Positions 17,875-28,075 of a stretch of 41,467 bases of DNA are shown piece after piece (the stretch's first letter is position 1; the number at the start of each line of letters is the position of its first letter). Location: NCBI GenBank assembly GCA_023261135.1, contig JALRJP010000007.1, positions 1 to 41,467 on the forward strand. The letters are read 5' to 3'. The stretch comes from Burkholderiaceae bacterium. Its GTDB lineage: Bacteria > Pseudomonadota > Gammaproteobacteria > Burkholderiales > Burkholderiaceae_A. Under the pieces are notes generated by a model that searched no databases, had not been told where the DNA came from, and was given only the letters and a program-made list of their open reading frames with translations. The translations under genes and the position numbers were made by a program.

Positions 17875-19293
17875 GTGATTCGGAAACTCCTTCGCTCCCT
17901 TGCCCGGCTTGCGCCTGGTCATGCCCATGGTCGCAGTCATGCGCGAGGTCACGACCCCAAGATTCATAAGGCCTCGCGCATTGGCATTGACCGTAAGCTG
18001 GTGTCCTCGGGGGCCATACGCACAGTAGAAGGCCTGCAGCAGGCAGGCTACAAGGCTTTTGTGGTGGGCGGTGCCGTACGTGACCTTATGCTTGGCCTGC
18101 GCCCGAAAGACTTTGATGTGGCGACCGATGCAACGCCCGAAGACGTTCAGCATATTTTTCGGCGAGCCCGCATTATTGGTAAACGGTTTCGCTTAGTGCA
18201 TGTACTTTTTGGGCCCGAGACCATTGAGGTCTCCACCTTTCGTGCAGCCGCAGGCGATGACCACGAGACCGATGCCCACGGGCGCGTGCTTCGGGATAAC
18301 GCGTTTGGTGAGCAGCACGAAGATGCCACCCGGCGCGACCTAAGTATTAACGCGCTCTACTACGACCCCTTAAGTGACACCGTGCTCGACTACCACCACG
18401 GGGTGGAAGATCTTCAGGCGCGCCGCATTCGAATCATTGGCCAGCCCGAACGTCGTTACCGCGAAGATCCCGTGCGCATGCTACGTGTGGTTCGGTTTGC
18501 CGCGAAGCTTCAGTTCGACCTTGAGCCGAAGACAACCGAGCCCATTGCGGGTCTTGCGGACCTGATTCGCAACGTTCCAGAGGCGCGGCTTTTTGACGAG
18601 ATGATTAAGCTTTTGCAGTCGGGGCAGGCCTTTTCTGGCCTTCAGCAGCTGCGTAGTTATGGCCTTCATCATGGCTGCCTGCCCTTGGTGGACATGGTGC
18701 TTAAGCCCGAGGGTAATGCCAAAGAAAAGGAGCAGGCACTCGCCTTTGTCAAGCTTGCCCTTGAACGGACCGATCAACGTGTTCAGCACGGTAAGCCCAT
18801 CTCCGTGGGATTTTTATTTGCAAGCCTATTGTGGTGCCCTGTCTATCGCCACTGGAAAAGGTTCGAGGCTGAGGGAATGAAGCCGGTTCCGGCGCTTCAT
18901 GAGGCGATCGACCAGGTCATTGATCAGCAGCTTGACCGGCTTGCCATTCAGAAACGTGTCGTGGCCGATCTTCGCGAGATCTGGCTGCTTCAGCCGAGGT
19001 TTGAGAAACGTAACGGCCAGGCGCCTTTTCGACTCCTAGGCCATTTGCGGTTTCGCGCAGGCTATGACTTCCTTTTGCTGCGCCAGGCTGTGGGTCAGGC
19101 CCCTGAAGGCCTTGCAGACTGGTGGACGGAGTTTATTGAGGCAGAAGGCGAAGAACACCGCGCCCAGCTGGTTCATCGAACCCATACCCGAGAGCCCAAC
19201 GCCAAGCCGCGTCGGCGACGCCGACCGCGCAGTCAATCGCAAGGGGGCGAGACATCTGGCTCGGAGGCGTCCTCCGGAGGTCTTGAGCCATGA
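17875..19293 (+). CDS. pcnB: Poly(A) polymerase I PcnB
   Basis: Adds 3' A-tails that promote mRNA decay. The nucleotidyltransferase signature is GGAVRDLMLGLRPKDFDVAT, followed by IIGKRFRLVHV, RRDLSINALYYD and the RNA-binding region RRIRIIGQPERRYREDPVRMLR. A GTG at 17875 gives 472 residues and lies 13 bp after the preceding stop; an upstream ATG at 17788 in frame would overlap the HAD gene by 74 bp and is less likely. The last ~35 residues are Arg- then Ser/Gly-rich (RRRRRPRSQSQ), a basic tail of the kind seen in other PcnB. It overlaps folK by 4 bp (ATGA), suggesting coupled translation. Confidence 0.95.
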   Translation: MIRKLLRSLARLAPGHAHGRSHARGHDPKIHKASRIGIDRKLVSSGAIRTVEGLQQAGYKAFVVGGAVRDLMLGLRPKDFDVATDATPEDVQHIFRRARIIGKRFRLVHVLFGPETIEVSTFRAAAGDDHETDAHGRVLRDNAFGEQHEDATRRDLSINALYYDPLSDTVLDYHHGVEDLQARRIRIIGQPERRYREDPVRMLRVVRFAAKLQFDLEPKTTEPIAGLADLIRNVPEARLFDEMIKLLQSGQAFSGLQQLRSYGLHHGCLPLVDMVLKPEGNAKEKEQALAFVKLALERTDQRVQHGKPISVGFLFASLLWCPVYRHWKRFEAEGMKPVPALHEAIDQVIDQQLDRLAIQKRVVADLREIWLLQPRFEKRNGQAPFRLLGHLRFRAGYDFLLLRQAVGQAPEGLADWWTEFIEAEGEEHRAQLVHRTHTREPNAKPRRRRRPRSQSQGGETSGSEASSGGLEP

Positions 19294-19850
19294 CGCTGGC
19301 TGTTGTGGCACTGGGCGCCAACTTACCGTTCGCGGGCCGCAGTCCCGAGGACAACCTGCGGCTGGTCATGCTGGACTTGCAGGCCTTGCCCTGCAGTAGG
19401 GTTCTAGCCCATTCAAGGCTTTGGCAGTCTGCGCCCGTGAAGGCAGAAGGTCCCGTCTTCCTGAACGCCTGCAGCCTTCTTGAGACCGAGCTTGCGCCCT
19501 TGGCTTTACTCGACAGTCTTCTCGCACTTGAAACACGTTGGGGTCGGGTCCGTTCGCACGACAAAAGGCCCGCGCTTGCACCGGCGCGCAGCCTTGATCT
19601 GGATCTTATCTGGATGGAAGGTTTTGAATCCTGTACCGATCAACTGCAGCTGCCGCATCCCCGCGCATCAAGCCGCAGCTTCGTGCTTGGGCCCTTACGT
19701 GATCTGACCCCTTGGTTCAGCAAGCCCCTTGCGCTTCCTCATCCGGTGACGAACTCGCCCTGGCGCATCGAAGAGCTATGGCAGGCTCTGCCAGAGTCTC
19801 AGCGTGCTGAGAGTCAGCCGCTTACCCCCGTTGTGGAGCAGGCGGCATGA
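19290..19850 (+). CDS. folK: 6-hydroxymethyl-7,8-dihydropterin pyrophosphokinase FolK
   Basis: Pyrophosphorylates hydroxymethyl-dihydropterin in folate synthesis. It has 186 residues with the family start VVALGANL, the Trp-containing SRLWQSAPV, FLNACSLLET, the ATP/Mg region RWGRVRSHDKRPALAPARSL and DLDLIW, then LPHPRASSRSFVLGPL. The start overlaps pcnB by 4 bp and the stop overlaps the kinase gene by 4 bp. Confidence 0.95.
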   Translation: MTLAVVALGANLPFAGRSPEDNLRLVMLDLQALPCSRVLAHSRLWQSAPVKAEGPVFLNACSLLETELAPLALLDSLLALETRWGRVRSHDKRPALAPARSLDLDLIWMEGFESCTDQLQLPHPRASSRSFVLGPLRDLTPWFSKPLALPHPVTNSPWRIEELWQALPESQRAESQPLTPVVEQAA

Positions 19851-20497
19851 GGCCCGACTGGTGCCAGCGTTATCGGTCGATTGTCTTTGAAGGCCCCATT
19901 GGTGTGGGCAAGAGCAGTCTTGCCTTGAAGTTTGCTGAACGGTTTGGATACCGGCCCCTTTTTGAAGCGCCGGAATCCAACCCCTTTCTCTCACGCTTTT
20001 ATCGCGACAGTGCCCGTTATGCTTTCCCCACCCAACTATTCTTTTTATTCCAGCGTATCGACCAGTTACGAGAGGTTTCGCAGCGCGACCTTTTCAACGA
20101 GTTTATGGTGTCGGACTTTATGCTTGAGAAGGACCCTCTGTTTGCGCGGCTTACCCTGTCTGACGAAGAGCTTACGCTTTATCAAAAGATCTATGAATCC
20201 CTTCGGCCTCAGGCACCCACACCCGACCTTGTTATTGTTCTTCAGGCCTCCGCCGAGCAGTTGGTGAATCGTATTTCGCAGCGAGGCATTCCCATGGAGC
20301 AAGGCATGTCACACGACTATCTGCGTGAGCTGTCCGAGGCCTACACTGACTTTTTTCATCGCTACGACGATGCGCCTCTCTTGATTGTGAATACTGCCGC
20401 CTTGAACCCCATTGACCGCGAGGAGGACTTTGAGGCCCTGGTGCAACAGATTATTCAGTTGCGCGGGCGGCGCACCTATTTCAACCTGAATGTCTAA
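19847..20497 (+). CDS. Deoxynucleoside kinase
   Basis: 216 residues of the dNK family (deoxyadenosine/deoxyguanosine kinase-like), which phosphorylate deoxynucleosides for salvage. The P-loop is EGPIGVGKSS near residue 15-24, followed by the substrate-site Glu in FEAPESNPFL, the DR-type motif replaced by VSDFMLEKD, and a C-terminal lid region RISQRGIPMEQG. The pattern is that of the kinase commonly found between folK and the pantothenate genes in betaproteobacteria. It overlaps folK by 4 bp and abuts panC directly (stop at 20497, next ATG at 20498). The preferred nucleoside cannot be told from sequence. Confidence 0.9.
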   Translation: MRPDWCQRYRSIVFEGPIGVGKSSLALKFAERFGYRPLFEAPESNPFLSRFYRDSARYAFPTQLFFLFQRIDQLREVSQRDLFNEFMVSDFMLEKDPLFARLTLSDEELTLYQKIYESLRPQAPTPDLVIVLQASAEQLVNRISQRGIPMEQGMSHDYLRELSEAYTDFFHRYDDAPLLIVNTAALNPIDREEDFEALVQQIIQLRGRRTYFNLNV

Positions 20498-21415
<918 letters not shown>

Positions 21416-21477
21416 GCCTCTTCAACCTTCTGCGCTCGATCTTCGCTCGCTACGATCGCTGCGTTCGATTGATCCGT

Positions 21478-21573
21478 TTAGCGAATCAGGACAGCAACAA
21501 TCACACTGGCCAAGAACACAAGCCCCATGACCAAGAGTAAGGGCTTGCGTGGCTTTTCTTGATCGGTATTCAT
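21478..21573 (-). CDS. Possible 31-residue single-pass membrane protein coupled to sucD
   Basis: A small frame on the minus strand starts at ATG 21573, overlapping the sucD TGA in an ATGA arrangement, and ends at TAA 21478-21480. The product has a short charged N-terminus ([11 protein letters not shown]) followed by an almost uninterrupted hydrophobic stretch of about 18 residues ending in IR, fitting one membrane helix with a positive-inside N-terminus. AAGAG lies about 7 nt before the ATG, within the sucD 3' end. I do not recognise a family. The case rests on the overlap, the hydrophobic profile and the position at the end of the sucCD transcript; 31 codons can arise by chance. Confidence 0.42.
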   Translation of the reverse strand: MNTDQEKPRKPLLLVMGLVFLASVIVAVLIR

Positions 21574-22451
21574 AGCACGCTCTTTAAAAGTTTGCCCATC
21601 TCCGATGGGTCTTTGGTTGTCTTGATTCCGCAGGCTTCCATAATCTCAAGCTTGGCCTGCGCCGTGTCGGCCCCACCCGAAATCAGTGCACCCGCATGGC
21701 CCATGCGCTTTCCGGGGGGTGCTGTAACACCCGCAATAAAGCCTACAACTGGCTTTTTCATATTATCTTTGGCCCAGTGGGCTGCGTTCACTTCGTCCGG
21801 CCCGCCAATCTCGCCAATCATGATCACCGCGTCGGTATCGGGGTCATCGTTGAACATTTTTAAGACATCAATATGCTTGATGCCGTTCACGGGATCGCCG
21901 CCGATGCCCACCGCAGAGGACTGTCCAAGCCCAAGCTCTGTGACTTGACCCACCGCCTCATAAGTCAAGGTGCCAGACCGGGACATAATCCCTATGCGGC
22001 CTTTGCGGTGAATATGCCCGGGCATGATTCCAATTTTTATTTCTTCGGGCGTAATGAGACCAGGGCAATTCGGCCCAAGAAGCAGGGTCTTGCTGTTGGC
22101 CGCTTTCATTTTGTTACGCACAACCATCATGTCGCGAACGGGGATTCCCTCGGTGATGCAAATAACCAAGTCGAGCTCGGCCTGTACAGCCTCCCAAATG
22201 GCATCAGCAGCGCCAGCGGGTGGCACGTAAATAACCGAGACGGTAGCACCAGTCTTTGCTTTGGCGTCTTTAACCGAGGCGTAAATAGGAATCCCCTCGA
22301 AGTCTTCGCCGGCACGCTTGGGGTTCACGCCCGCAACAAAACAATTTTTCCCATTGGCATAGTCGCGGCACATGCGCGTGTGAAACTGACCTGTTTTACC
22401 GGTAATGCCTTGGGTAATGACTTTAGTATCTTTATTAATCAGAATTGACAT
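21570..22451 (-). CDS. sucD: Succinyl-CoA synthetase alpha subunit SucD
   Basis: CoA-binding and phosphohistidine subunit of the TCA-cycle enzyme that converts succinyl-CoA to succinate with nucleotide triphosphate formation. It has 293 residues. Visible are the N-terminal Rossmann CoA site ([15 protein letters not shown]), [34 protein letters not shown] and the phosphohistidine loop [15 protein letters not shown] about 11 nt upstream fits the start. It follows sucC by 17 bp and runs into a possible small ORF through an ATGA overlap. Confidence 0.97.
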   Translation of the reverse strand: MSILINKDTKVITQGITGKTGQFHTRMCRDYANGKNCFVAGVNPKRAGEDFEGIPIYASVKDAKAKTGATVSVIYVPPAGAADAIWEAVQAELDLVICITEGIPVRDMMVVRNKMKAANSKTLLLGPNCPGLITPEEIKIGIMPGHIHRKGRIGIMSRSGTLTYEAVGQVTELGLGQSSAVGIGGDPVNGIKHIDVLKMFNDDPDTDAVIMIGEIGGPDEVNAAHWAKDNMKKPVVGFIAGVTAPPGKRMGHAGALISGGADTAQAKLEIMEACGIKTTKDPSEMGKLLKSVL

Positions 22452-22468
22452 GGTTATCTCGTCCCTCT

Positions 22469-23629
22469 TCAGCGCGCCGCGGCCACGACTTTTTCGGCTG
22501 CCTCACCCATGGTGTTGGCCGAAATAATGGGTAGACCCGAATCGGCCAGAATTTTCTTCCCAAGATCTTCATTCGTGCCCTTCATGCGGACAACCAAGGG
22601 CACCTTGAGGCCCACGGCTTTCGATGCCGAAACCACCCCCTCGGCAATGACGTCACAACGCATGATGCCGCCAAAGATATTGACCAAAATAGCCTCTACC
22701 TTAGGGTTGCTCAACATGATCTTGAAGGCCTCAGTGACTTTTTCTGTGGTCGCTCCTCCACCGACATCGAGAAAGTTTGCGGGCTCGCCGCCAAACAATT
22801 TAATGGTGTCCATGGTGGCCATGGCAAGACCTGCGCCGTTCACCAGGCAGCCAATGTTTCCGTCAAGTTGAATGTAGGCAAGGTCAAACTTGCTGGCCTC
22901 AATTTCTGCTGGATCTTCTTCATCAAGGTCACGCAGCTCAAGAATTTCGGGGTGCCGAAAAAGCGCGTTGGAGTCAAAGTTCCACTTGGCATCGAGCGCA
23001 ATGACTTTGCCATCACCGGTAAGAATAAGGGGGTTAATTTCGGCAAGCGAGGCATCTGTTTCCCAGAAGGCCTGATAAAGACCCTTAATAGCCTGACGTG
23101 CCTGATCCAGCGAGGTGACTGGAACACCAATGGCGAGCGCAAGCTCATCGATCTGCGCATCGGTACAGCCGGTTAATGGATCGACAAAGGTCTTGTGAAT
23201 TTTCTCAGGCTGAGTTTCAGCGACATGCTCGATGTCCATACCGCCTTCGGACGAACCCATGATGCAGACCTTTTGGCTCACACGGTCGGTGACCACGGCA
23301 AGGTAGAGCTCTTTTTGAATGTCAGCGCCCTCTTCAATGAGCAGGCGACGTACCTTTTGCCCTTCAGGACCGGTCTGATGAGTCACAAGCTGCATACCCA
23401 GAATTTCTGATGCAAGGCTACGAACGTCATTAATGGACTTTGCGAGTTTGACACCGCCACCCTTGCCGCGGCCTCCCGCATGAATTTGTGCCTTAACGAC
23501 CCAGACGGGTCCTCCAAGTGTTTCGGCAGCTTTAACCGCCTCCTCGACATTAAAACAGGCGATACCTCGTGGCACCGCAACACCATAATGGCGCAAGATC
23601 TCCTTGCCCTGATACTCATGAATTTTCAT
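22469..23629 (-). CDS. sucC: Succinyl-CoA synthetase beta subunit SucC
   Basis: ATP-grasp subunit that binds nucleotide and succinate and pairs with SucD. It has 386 residues, as in E. coli (388). The start [17 protein letters not shown] is typical, followed by [65 protein letters not shown] and [17 protein letters not shown]. An AGGGGG stretch about 9 nt upstream fits a strong ribosome site. It lies 65 bp after recX, a gap holding two short inverted repeats, so it may have its own promoter or be separated from recA-recX by processing. Confidence 0.97.
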   Translation of the reverse strand: MKIHEYQGKEILRHYGVAVPRGIACFNVEEAVKAAETLGGPVWVVKAQIHAGGRGKGGGVKLAKSINDVRSLASEILGMQLVTHQTGPEGQKVRRLLIEEGADIQKELYLAVVTDRVSQKVCIMGSSEGGMDIEHVAETQPEKIHKTFVDPLTGCTDAQIDELALAIGVPVTSLDQARQAIKGLYQAFWETDASLAEINPLILTGDGKVIALDAKWNFDSNALFRHPEILELRDLDEEDPAEIEASKFDLAYIQLDGNIGCLVNGAGLAMATMDTIKLFGGEPANFLDVGGGATTEKVTEAFKIMLSNPKVEAILVNIFGGIMRCDVIAEGVVSASKAVGLKVPLVVRMKGTNEDLGKKILADSGLPIISANTMGEAAEKVVAAAR

Positions 23630-23644
23630 TAGCTGAACCCCCCT

Positions 23645-23693
23645 CGTGCTTGGAAAAGGATAGCACGCAGACTTTAGAAGAGTGAGTTTCTAA
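23645..23693. terminator. Paired inverted repeats between recX and sucC
   Basis: CGTGCT (23645-23650) pairs with AGCACG (23662-23667), and TTAGAA (23674-23679) pairs with TTCTAA (23688-23693). The first stem ends at the sucC ribosome site on the minus strand. The second lies directly after the recX stop and could act as a weak terminator, although no clear U-run follows it. Role inferred from position. Confidence 0.3.
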
Positions 23694-23694
23694 G

Positions 23695-24177
23695 CTAAGA
23701 CGAGCTGGATTCGACGGGGGAAAAGTCGTTTGCCTCGAGCCAACGGAAAACCTCTGGAGAAAAGCCGCGAGACGCGAGAAAACGCATTTGCTTTGCCTTT
23801 TCAGAGCCTGTACTCGGGCGGACACCGAAACGCTTGGTCCAAACAGCCAGGGCACGGGTGTGCTCGGTTAGAGCAAGCTGCTGCTTTTGACTTTGAATAA
23901 TCTCAGGGTCGAGACCATGCTGCTCAAGCTCGTAAACAAGGCGTGCGAGGCCAAACTTGCCTTGACGTTGATTGACCAAGGCATCGGCAAAGCGGGCGTT
24001 GGAGAGTAGCTTTTTGGCCTCGAGCTCGTTAAGTAGGTCGCTAAGAACCAGTTCAGACTCGGCAAAGCCAAGGAGCTTTTGATGCAGCTCCTTACGACTG
24101 TAATCGCGACGGGCAAGGGCCGCGATAGCCCTTGCCTTAAGCGAAAGAGGAGTTGCTAACTTAGGCAGCCTCGGCAC
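23695..24177 (-). CDS. recX: RecA regulator RecX
   Basis: Binds RecA filaments and modulates their activity. The start is a GTG at 24177, read as [31 protein letters not shown], which matches the usual N-terminus; it overlaps the recA stop by 17 bp and gives 160 residues, a normal length. The frame is open further upstream inside recA, but that part is only a shadow. Three helical repeat-like modules follow, including [17 protein letters not shown] and [16 protein letters not shown]. Co-transcription with recA would place it under the SOS promoter. Confidence 0.92.
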   Translation of the reverse strand: MPRLPKLATPLSLKARAIAALARRDYSRKELHQKLLGFAESELVLSDLLNELEAKKLLSNARFADALVNQRQGKFGLARLVYELEQHGLDPEIIQSQKQQLALTEHTRALAVWTKRFGVRPSTGSEKAKQMRFLASRGFSPEVFRWLEANDFSPVESSSS

Positions 24178-25303
24178 GAGAGCTGTCTTTAGATGCGTCA
24201 CGGCCGCGGCGAGGCTTCTCGGTCGATGCGGAAGCCTCTTCAACGTCATCAGAGTCAGCACCGACGACCTTAAGTGCGGGCACTGCCAGCGCGGCCACGC
24301 CGTAATGGGCACGGACCTTGTTTTCGATTTCAATGGCAATGGCGGTGTTTTGCCGCAAAAAATCGCGCGAATTATCCTTGCCCTGACCAATTTTCTCGCC
24401 GTTATAGCTGTACCATGCACCCGACTTTTCAACCAGGTTGCACTCCACACCAAGGTCGATGATTTCACCCTCGCGTGAGATGCCCTCGCCGTAAAGAATG
24501 TCGAACTCTGCCTGTTTGAATGGGGGCGCGACCTTGTTTTTAACTACTTTAACGCGCGTCTCTGAGCCAATAACCTCGTCACCCTTTTTGAGTGAACCCA
24601 CCCGGCGAATATCGAGACGAACAGACGAATAAAACTTCAAGGCGTTGCCACCCGTGGTGGTCTCAGGGCTGCCAAACATGACCCCAATTTTCATTCGAAT
24701 TTGGTTAATGAAAATAACCAAGGTGTTGGTGCGGTTAATGGTGCCCGTGAGCTTTCGCAGGGCTTGCGACATAAGACGCGCCTGAAGACCGGGTAAGGAG
24801 TCACCCATATCGCCCTCGATTTCGGCACGTGGCGTTAGCGCCGCAACGGAGTCGACAACAACCAGATCAACAGAGCCCGAACGCACCAAGGCATCGACAA
24901 TTTCAAGGGCCTGCTCGCCCGTGTCGGGCTGCGAGATAAGAAGATCGGTTAGATTGACACCAAGCTTCTGGGCGTACTGGGTATCAAGAGCGTGCTCGGC
25001 ATCGACAAAGGCACAGACACCGCCGAGTTTTTGCATTTCGGCAATAACCTGAAGGGTAAGTGTAGTCTTACCCGAGGACTCCGGCCCATAGATTTCAACC
25101 ACGCGGCCACGTGGCAGGCCACCGACACCAAGGGCAACATCGAGACCCAGCGAGCCTGTGGAAACGGTTTGGATGTCCGGTGCGACCTCGTTCTCGCCCA
25201 TTTTCATAATAGAGCCTTTGCCAAACTGCTTTTCGATTTGAGCAATGGCAGCGGCGAGGGCCTTGGTCTTTTCAGCGCGGGTCTTGGTTTGAAGATCTTC
25301 CAT
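24161..25303 (-). CDS. recA: Recombinase RecA
   Basis: Strand-exchange recombinase and co-protease for LexA; 380 residues against ~350 usual. The Walker A motif GPESSGKT is at residues 73-80; the Walker B region [12 protein letters not shown], loop L1 around [19 protein letters not shown] and L2 region [27 protein letters not shown] are intact. The extra length is a C-terminal tail of ~35 mixed acidic then basic residues ([22 protein letters not shown]). AAGGA sits ~5 nt before ATG 25303. Its own promoter contains a LexA-like operator (25343-25362). It lies 85 bp after pncC and overlaps recX. Confidence 0.98.
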   Translation of the reverse strand: MEDLQTKTRAEKTKALAAAIAQIEKQFGKGSIMKMGENEVAPDIQTVSTGSLGLDVALGVGGLPRGRVVEIYGPESSGKTTLTLQVIAEMQKLGGVCAFVDAEHALDTQYAQKLGVNLTDLLISQPDTGEQALEIVDALVRSGSVDLVVVDSVAALTPRAEIEGDMGDSLPGLQARLMSQALRKLTGTINRTNTLVIFINQIRMKIGVMFGSPETTTGGNALKFYSSVRLDIRRVGSLKKGDEVIGSETRVKVVKNKVAPPFKQAEFDILYGEGISREGEIIDLGVECNLVEKSGAWYSYNGEKIGQGKDNSRDFLRQNTAIAIEIENKVRAHYGVAALAVPALKVVGADSDDVEEASASTEKPRRGRDASKDSSRAEAA

Positions 25304-25338
25304 GATGTCCTTTCAGAAAGCGAAGCGGGTTGAGACGT

Positions 25339-25367
25339 ACAATACTGTATAAAATGTCAGTATTCAA
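25339..25367 (-). promoter_or_regulatory. recA sigma-70 promoter
   Basis: On the minus strand, TTGAAT (plus-strand 25362-25367) as -35 and TATTGT (25339-25344) as -10 are separated by exactly 17 bp. This would start transcription near 25332, with a leader of about 28 nt before recA. The LexA-like operator fills the spacer. Confidence 0.6.
25343..25362. promoter_or_regulatory. LexA operator (SOS box) in the recA promoter
   Basis: The 20-bp site TACTGTATAAAATGTCAGTA has perfect inverted 5-bp ends TACTG/CAGTA and closely matches the E. coli consensus TACTGTATATATATACAGTA. It sits between the -35 and -10 elements of recA, so LexA binding would block polymerase. Confidence 0.85.
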
Positions 25368-25388
25368 GTGGTCTTTGATCGTAAGTTT

Positions 25389-25967
25389 CTAAGGGACCAA
25401 TGCTCTGCCCTGAAGATGGCTGAGGAGACCCTGCAAGGCATGCCAGGCGGCCTGCCTTTGAATGGCCTGACGCCCCCCCAAAAACCGCTGTTGACTTGTC
25501 CAACAACGCAAAGGCATGGCATGCGTTTGCTGGCCATCGAATTCGGCCCAGGCAAACCAGACCAGCCCTACGGGCTTGTCCTTTGTGCCGCCACCCGGCC
25601 CTGCAACCCCTGTAATTGCGGCCGTAAGGAAGAGCCCCTTCGACGGGCCAAGCCCTTCTGCCATGGCCTGCGCGACCGGCTGGCTCACGGCGCCGTGAGC
25701 TTCTAGCAAAGATTCGGGAACATGCAGCTGACGTACTTTCACCGCGTTCGAATAACTCACCACAGCACCTTCAAACCATTGGCTAGACCCCGCAAGCCGA
25801 GTTACCCAGCTCGATGCCAGACCACCTGTGCAGGATTCCGCGAGAGCGATGCGAGCGCCACAACGCTGCGCAGCCCAGCCCAGTGAGAGACCTAGTAGGT
25901 CAATTGCAGCCTCGGAAAAGGGGTCTGGCCTACAACTAGTCTCGAGAGGCCTTAGAGAAGGGGTCAT
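25389..25967 (-). CDS. pncC: Nicotinamide-nucleotide amidohydrolase PncC (CinA C-terminal family)
   Basis: Deamidates NMN to nicotinate mononucleotide in pyridine nucleotide salvage. It has 192 residues, matching the stand-alone CinA C-terminal domain. Signatures are ALAESCTGGLASSWVT (active Ser in the SCTGG turn), FEGAVVSYSNAVK, the loop AVSQPVAQAMAEG and AAITGVAGPGGGTKDKPVGLVWFAW. The start overlaps pgpA by 4 bp (ATGA). recA follows after 85 bp, with its own promoter. There is no N-terminal molybdopterin-binding-like domain, so it is not full CinA. Confidence 0.93.
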   Translation of the reverse strand: MTPSLRPLETSCRPDPFSEAAIDLLGLSLGWAAQRCGARIALAESCTGGLASSWVTRLAGSSQWFEGAVVSYSNAVKVRQLHVPESLLEAHGAVSQPVAQAMAEGLGPSKGLFLTAAITGVAGPGGGTKDKPVGLVWFAWAEFDGQQTHAMPLRCWTSQQRFLGGRQAIQRQAAWHALQGLLSHLQGRALVP

Positions 25968-26533
25968 ACCAGGACGCCCAGTCGAATAAAAACGGCAAGG
26001 ACGAGCAAGGTAAGACCTGCGGCAGCAATGTCGTCAGCCATAACGCCAAGGCCACCCTTGAGCTTGCGATCGAGCCAGCCCACAGGGGGCGGTTTGAGAA
26101 TGTCGAAAAGACGGAACAACAAAAAGGCAAGCCCCATGAGGAGCCAATCGTTGGGAGGGACCGCCAAACCCGAGGGGCCAAGCACGCTATCGGTTGCTAG
26201 GTTACGCGGCAAAACGAGAAGGACAAGCCAAAAGGCCCAGATCTCATCGATCACGATGCCTGAATGGTCCTCTGTTCCCAGTGCTTTGCTCGTGCGAGAG
26301 CAGGCCCAGACAGCGACCGGAAAGCTGAAAAGTAGAAAAAGCCAAAGGGATGCCTGGGAGAAAAGCTGCTCAAGCACAAGAAAACTCCCCCAGGCCCAAA
26401 GGCTGCCTGAAGTGCCAGGACCAACCGGTGAAAGTCCCGAGCCTGCTCCGAATGCGACGAAGTGGGCGGGATGGCGCAAGAAAAGACTGTGCGGCGTGAT
26501 GGGGGGCGCAGCAGAGACAAGAGGTTCCGTCAA
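25964..26533 (-). CDS. pgpA: Phosphatidylglycerophosphatase A PgpA
   Basis: Membrane phosphatase that converts phosphatidylglycerophosphate to phosphatidylglycerol. It has 189 residues with about four hydrophobic segments. Conserved stretches are GSGLSPVGPGTSGSL, IVIDEIWAFWL, FRLFDILKPPPVGWLDRK and GGLGVMADDIAAA, matching PgpA closely. It overlaps thiL upstream and pncC downstream by 4 bp each, implying coupled translation. The thiL-pgpA-pncC order is common in proteobacteria. Confidence 0.94.
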   Translation of the reverse strand: MTEPLVSAAPPITPHSLFLRHPAHFVAFGAGSGLSPVGPGTSGSLWAWGSFLVLEQLFSQASLWLFLLFSFPVAVWACSRTSKALGTEDHSGIVIDEIWAFWLVLLVLPRNLATDSVLGPSGLAVPPNDWLLMGLAFLLFRLFDILKPPPVGWLDRKLKGGLGVMADDIAAAGLTLLVLAVFIRLGVLV

Positions 26534-27642
26534 GGGTCGTTTGGGCCTTCTTGTTGAAAATGGTTAAACCCCGCAAGGGCTCCTTCGCTTATCGACAAAA
26601 GCCTGCCATCAAGACCGTACCACTGGATGGACGAAGGAGACAACATAAGCGATGCGGGCGGCCTGAGCGACGCAGGCGACGGAGGCGATGCAGCGGGCAC
26701 AGAAGGTGGGGTCGACGCAGAAGTCAGCCGACCAAGCCTTGTGAGTTTCACACCCAGTTGTTCAGCAAGTGCTAAGACACGTTGCTGCGAACCGGCCGGA
26801 CTGGAAAAAAGCAGTTCGTACTCGTCACCGCTACGGGCCGCCAGAAGGCAGGCCTGTTCGAGGCTTAAAACCTTCTTCTGAACCGCCCGATGAAGTTCAG
26901 GGCCAAGGCACTGGCTGAGCGCCTTGAGCTCAATGTGGGCCACGAACCCAGGTAAGTTTGCATGTCGAGCGGAACATGCAAGCAGATGAGCCAGTTCACT
27001 TGCAAGGCCATCGGAGATATCAATGGCGGCATGGGCAAGACCCTGTTCACGAAGGGCGCGCCCCAGTTCCAGCCGAGGCTCAGGCCAGAGGAGTTTCTTT
27101 GCGGTTGGCTGATGCTGCAGGGCCCAGGCCCCGTCACCAAGGCTTCCTGAGACCCACAAGTCGTCGTGAAGCCGCAGCCCTTGGCGTGAAAGCGCCTGAC
27201 CCTGCGGAACAAGTCCCATGGCTGTCACCACAATAGCCTCTTCAGACTGGACGCTAACCGTGTCACCGCCCACCAGGCTAAGGGAATGGACGAGGGCAAG
27301 CTCGGTCATTCCTTTTGAAAATTCTTCAAGCCAAGGCCTGCGAATGGAACGAAGGTGAAGATTGAGGGTAAAAGCCCAAGGTGTTGCACCCATGGCTGCA
27401 AGGTCGGAGAGGCTTACCGCCAAGGCCTTGTGACCCAGTGCGCGGGGATCAACACTGGAAGAATAATGCCGGCTCTCAACTAGAGAGTCAGTGGTCACAA
27501 CAAGCTGTTGACCTTGCGGAAGGGGGGCGAGCACGGCGGCGTCATCGCCAATACCAAGGGCCTGCTCATGAGTAACCGCCCGTCCCTCCTGGGCGGCTCG
27601 GGATGCCGCGAAATAGGTTCTTATGAGTTCAAACTCATCCAT
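26530..27642 (-). CDS. thiL: Thiamine-monophosphate kinase ThiL
   Basis: Phosphorylates thiamine monophosphate to the active cofactor. The start at 27642 ([11 protein letters not shown]) gives 370 residues, longer than the usual ~325. Motifs are GIGDDAAVL (metal/ATP site), TTDSLVESRHY, GHKALAVSLSDLAAMGA, LVGGDTVS, VSGSLGDGAWAL, AIDISDGLASELAHLL and GDEYELLFS. Part of the extra length is a Ser/Pro/Ala-rich stretch near the C-terminus (roughly residues 310-340), likely a flexible insertion. It overlaps nusB by 8 bp and pgpA by 4 bp. Confidence 0.95.
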   Translation of the reverse strand: MDEFELIRTYFAASRAAQEGRAVTHEQALGIGDDAAVLAPLPQGQQLVVTTDSLVESRHYSSSVDPRALGHKALAVSLSDLAAMGATPWAFTLNLHLRSIRRPWLEEFSKGMTELALVHSLSLVGGDTVSVQSEEAIVVTAMGLVPQGQALSRQGLRLHDDLWVSGSLGDGAWALQHQPTAKKLLWPEPRLELGRALREQGLAHAAIDISDGLASELAHLLACSARHANLPGFVAHIELKALSQCLGPELHRAVQKKVLSLEQACLLAARSGDEYELLFSSPAGSQQRVLALAEQLGVKLTRLGRLTSASTPPSVPAASPPSPASLRPPASLMLSPSSIQWYGLDGRLLSISEGALAGFNHFQQEGPNDP

Positions 27643-28075
27643 GAGGCCTAAGCTCGGGAGCAAGGCGATCAAGCACACCGTTAATGTAGCGATGGCCCTC
27701 GTTGCCGCCAAGGGACTTGGCGAGCTCAATGGCTTCGTTAATAACAACTCGATAAGGGACCTCGGGGTGATGCGACAGCTCGTAGACGCTGAGCAACAAG
27801 ATGGCATGCTCCACCGGCGAGAGTTCCGCCAGAGGTCTGTCCATTACCTTGACCACCGACGCCCTTAAAGACTCTGCATGGGCGACGGCACCCAGGAAAC
27901 AATCTTTGAAATAGTCCATGTCGGCATCCTGACCCTCCTCGGACTCGGTCACAACAAAGGCCTCTATCTCACCAAGTGGCTGTTGGGTGATCAGCCATTG
28001 ATAGAGTGCCTGCACACCAAGCAGCCTCGAGAGCCTGCGCGCGCTTCGGCTGCGGGAATCAGGACGCATCGTCAT
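27635..28075 (-). CDS. nusB: Transcription antitermination factor NusB
   Basis: Forms the NusB-S10 complex that binds boxA in rRNA antitermination. The ATG at 28075 gives 146 residues ([19 protein letters not shown]); an ATG at 28069 is also possible. GAGGTGG about 10 nt upstream supports one of them. The all-helical core shows [21 protein letters not shown] and the conserved C-terminal [37 protein letters not shown]. It overlaps ribH by ~17 bp and thiL by 8 bp. ribH-nusB-thiL order is widespread. Confidence 0.95.
   Translation of the reverse strand: MTMRPDSRSRSARRLSRLLGVQALYQWLITQQPLGEIEAFVVTESEEGQDADMDYFKDCFLGAVAHAESLRASVVKVMDRPLAELSPVEHAILLLSVYELSHHPEVPYRVVINEAIELAKSLGGNEGHRYINGVLDRLAPELRPHG

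Noticed and set aside
21416-21477. Terminator or regulatory RNA between panC and the small ORF
   Set aside because: The 62 bp are rich in repeated CGCTCG/CGATCG-like words but form no strong stem followed by a T-run in either direction.
24178-24468. A longer RecX starting inside recA
   Set aside because: The added ~97 residues are a shadow of recA in another frame; the GTG at 24177 gives the expected N-terminus and length.
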